Shown here piece by piece: positions 5,814 to 7,294 of a stretch of DNA of 7,294 nucleotides. Every line of letters starts with the position of its first letter. Positions within the stretch are counted from its first letter, which is position 1. This stretch comes from Phycisphaerae bacterium. GTDB lineage: Bacteria > Planctomycetota > Phycisphaerae > UBA1845 > Fen-1342. The position numbers and the translations under genes are program-made. The stretch is from assembly GCA_026984555.1 (NCBI GenBank), contig JALSRY010000744.1, positions 1-7,294 of the forward strand. Reading direction: 5' to 3'. The notes below the pieces were generated by a model that saw only the letters and a program-made list of their open reading frames with translations, had not been told where the DNA came from and searched no databases.

Positions 5814-6897
5814 TCGCTGCACGTTCTCTACCGAACGCCACGTTACGAGGGCCGGTCATGTGTGGCCGGCCCTCGGCCTCGCGCTGGTTGTGGTCGCGAG
5901 TGGGCTCTGTGCCTGTGACCGCCAGCCCGCGCCCCCGGCGCGTGTCGTGGTCTATACCAGTGTGGATCGCATTTTTGCCGAGCCGGTCTTGCAGATGGCT
6001 GAAAAGACGCTCGGCGTCGAAGTCGTCGGCGTCTACGATACCGAGGAAACCAAGAGCACCGGCCTGGTGAACCGCCTGATCGCACGCAAGGACCACCCCG
6101 ACGGCGACATATTCTGGAGCGGTGATCCGGCCCGCGCAGCCCTGCTCAAGGCCAAGGGTGTCACCGCGGCCTACGTTCCTCCCGGCGCCGATTCGATTCC
6201 CGCGGTCTACAAAGACCCCGATGGGCACTGGATCGGCTTCTCGGCGCGCTGCCGGGTCCTGCTTGTCAACACCAACCTCGTCCCTTCCGGCGGCGAACCG
6301 CGGTCCATCTTCGATCTCGTTACCCCGACCTGGCGCGGCAAGGTTGCCATCGCCAACCCGCTGTTCGGCACCACGTCGTTTCAGGTCGCCGCGATTTTCG
6401 AGACGATCGGGAGCCAGCGCGGGTGGGCGTGGCTCGACGGCCTCAAGGCCAACGGCGTTCGGATCGTCGCAAGCAACGGTGAGGTTCGCCGCCAGGTTGC
6501 CTCGGGAGCGGTTGCGGTCGGGCTGACCGACTCGGACGATGCGTTGGAGGCGATTCGCGACGGCCGCCCGGTACGCATGGTTTTTCTTGACCAGGTTGCG
6601 GACCCGCGCACGGGGCTTTCCGGGCCGCTGGGCAATCTCGTGATTCCCAACACGGTCTCGCTGATCCGCACCGGGCCGAACCCGCGAGACGCTCGACGGG
6701 TCATGGATTATCTGGTGTCGGTCGATGCCCAGCGTGCATTGGCCCGCCTGTGCGGCCAGGCGCCGCTTGCGCCGGGTATCGCCTCTGGTGCCGCCGCGCT
6801 CGATTTGGACCGTGTTGTGCCCATGCGGGTGGACTACGCCGCCGCGGCCCGCCGCCTGGACACGCTGATGCCGATGCTGAAGAAGTGGGCGGAGTAG
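5785..6897 (+). CDS. ABC transporter solute-binding lipoprotein, Fe(III)-binding (FbpA/FutA-like, SBP_bac_6-type) family
   Basis: The 370-residue product has a hydrophobic segment (WPALGLALVVVASG, 27-40) ending in LCAC, so C44 is a likely lipidated cysteine, with D45 next to it. The mature part opens with VVVYTSVD (54-61). It continues with YDTEETKSTGLVNRLIARK, DIFWSGDPARAALLKAKG, then IGFSARCRVLLVNTN, WRGKVAIANP, SNGEVRRQVASGAVAVGLTDSDDA and a C-terminal PMRVDYAAAARR. This pattern is typical of periplasmic iron(III)-binding proteins and close relatives; which solute is bound cannot be read from the sequence. Start choice is uncertain. ATG 5785 overlaps the previous gene by 29 bases and has AAGG with no spacing. 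ATG 5800 overlaps by 14. GTG 5860 has GAGGG 8 bases upstream but would leave a signal peptide with no basic N-region, so an upstream start is preferred. No permease or ATPase gene follows in the window. Family confidence is high, iron specificity moderate. Confidence 0.87.
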   Translation: MTTKTMTTTDRCTFSTERHVTRAGHVWPALGLALVVVASGLCACDRQPAPPARVVVYTSVDRIFAEPVLQMAEKTLGVEVVGVYDTEETKSTGLVNRLIARKDHPDGDIFWSGDPARAALLKAKGVTAAYVPPGADSIPAVYKDPDGHWIGFSARCRVLLVNTNLVPSGGEPRSIFDLVTPTWRGKVAIANPLFGTTSFQVAAIFETIGSQRGWAWLDGLKANGVRIVASNGEVRRQVASGAVAVGLTDSDDALEAIRDGRPVRMVFLDQVADPRTGLSGPLGNLVIPNTVSLIRTGPNPRDARRVMDYLVSVDAQRALARLCGQAPLAPGIASGAAALDLDRVVPMRVDYAAAARRLDTLMPMLKKWAE

Positions 6898-7294
6898 TGG
6901 CGACGTGGCGCCGCATGTACGCGATTAAGCGGCTGGCGACCGGACCAACGCCAACGGAGCCACCGAATACCCACCTGGAGTTCGGCGCGGGGGCTCCCGG
7001 ACTTTCGGCCGCACGACACGCTGCTTGCGTGTGTGCTCTGCCCGTTTCAACAGCCTGATGCCGCCGCCGCCCACGATCGGGGATTACAACGGCATTGATA
7101 AATGGGATCGATTTACTGGAGATTCGAGGCTAACTATGTGATGTACGCCTCGTTTCCCTTGATTGGTCGATATAGATCCCGCGCCCCACCACGAAATGTA
7201 CCCTGCCCGACACCGCTTTCCCTCCTGCGATGCCGGGCAGGGCAATGTAGGCGGTGAGACGCGCTCCGCCACACTCGCGCCTATCGCGGGTACT
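6898..7294. other. Right-end intergenic region without a supported gene
   Basis: The 397 bases after the solute-binding protein hold no frame with recognisable protein content. Short open frames at 6750-7058 (plus) and 7084-7272 (minus, GTG start) lack ribosome sites and family similarity. The stretch about 7081-7200 is visibly richer in A and T than the genes, as expected of a control region. It is followed by the inverted repeat at 7201-7256. No terminator with a T-run follows the stop at 6897. Confidence 0.6.
7201..7256. repeat. Perfect 9-bp inverted repeat interlocked with a 6-bp pair (pseudoknot-like)
   Basis: CCCTGCCCG (7201-7209) is exactly complementary to CGGGCAGGG (7234-7242), with a 24-base loop. 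Within the loop, CACCGC (7211-7216) is exactly complementary to GCGGTG (7251-7256), which lies outside the first stem. The order 1a-2a-1b-2b is that of an H-type pseudoknot if transcribed. There is no T-run on either side, so a classic intrinsic terminator is not supported. It could instead be an operator, a structured leader or a dispersed intergenic repeat. Confidence 0.45.

Noticed and set aside
4194..5822. 542-residue minus-strand open frame with a hydrophobic N-terminus that looks like a membrane segment
   Set aside because: It is antisense to the PepSY/ConA gene. The Val/Leu-rich start is simply the complement of the GAC/GAG-rich acidic tail.
5629..6228. 199-residue minus-strand open frame
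   Set aside because: Antisense to the solute-binding protein and the end of the PepSY gene, with Arg-rich low-complexity content.
7201..7242. Intrinsic terminator
   Set aside because: The stem is strong, but the loop is 24 bases and no T-run follows on either strand.
7084..7272. 62-residue minus-strand open frame starting at GTG
   Set aside because: No ribosome site, no recognised family, and it runs through the inverted repeat; more likely chance coding in intergenic DNA.

Overview
The window reads as GC-rich chromosomal DNA of a bacterium. Gene style and domain content (FkbM methyltransferase/glycosyltransferase fusion, PepSY plus DUF1080-like ConA fold, weak or absent Shine-Dalgarno sites beside strong ones, GTG start) fit a planctomycete-like or related environmental lineage. 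That placement is an inference from family feel and has not been tested. Five protein-coding genes are supported. No rRNA, tRNA, CRISPR array or insertion sequence was seen.

Left part (1-2283, minus strand): one very long reading frame that runs off the left edge. It encodes an FkbM-type SAM methyltransferase, a proline-free coiled coil of about 200 residues, and a GT-B glycosyltransferase. All large plus-strand open frames over this stretch are its antisense shadows. It points to surface polysaccharide synthesis.

Middle part (2284-4351): a 219-base divergent intergenic region with candidate back-to-back promoters, then the plus-strand pair tmk (thymidylate kinase) and holB (DNA polymerase III delta' subunit). 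These two housekeeping genes for dTTP supply and the replicative clamp loader overlap by 14 bases, so they are probably translated together from one mRNA.

Right part (4352-6897): after a 208-base gap ending in a strong ribosome binding site come two overlapping plus-strand genes. The first is a secreted protein with two PepSY domains, a ConA-like (DUF1080/3-keto-disaccharide hydrolase-like) domain and a His/Asp-rich tail. The second is a lipoprotein-type ABC transporter solute-binding protein of the Fe(III)-binding family. The two appear to form an envelope module, perhaps for metal capture. No permease or ATPase gene lies in the window.

Tail (6898-7294): no convincing gene. It holds an AT-richer patch and a perfect 9-bp inverted repeat that interlocks with a second 6-bp pair, giving a pseudoknot-like arrangement.

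The most unusual items are the methyltransferase/coiled-coil/glycosyltransferase fusion, the PepSY-PepSY-ConA secreted protein with its acidic His-rich tail encoding the start of the next gene, and the pseudoknot-like element at the right end.
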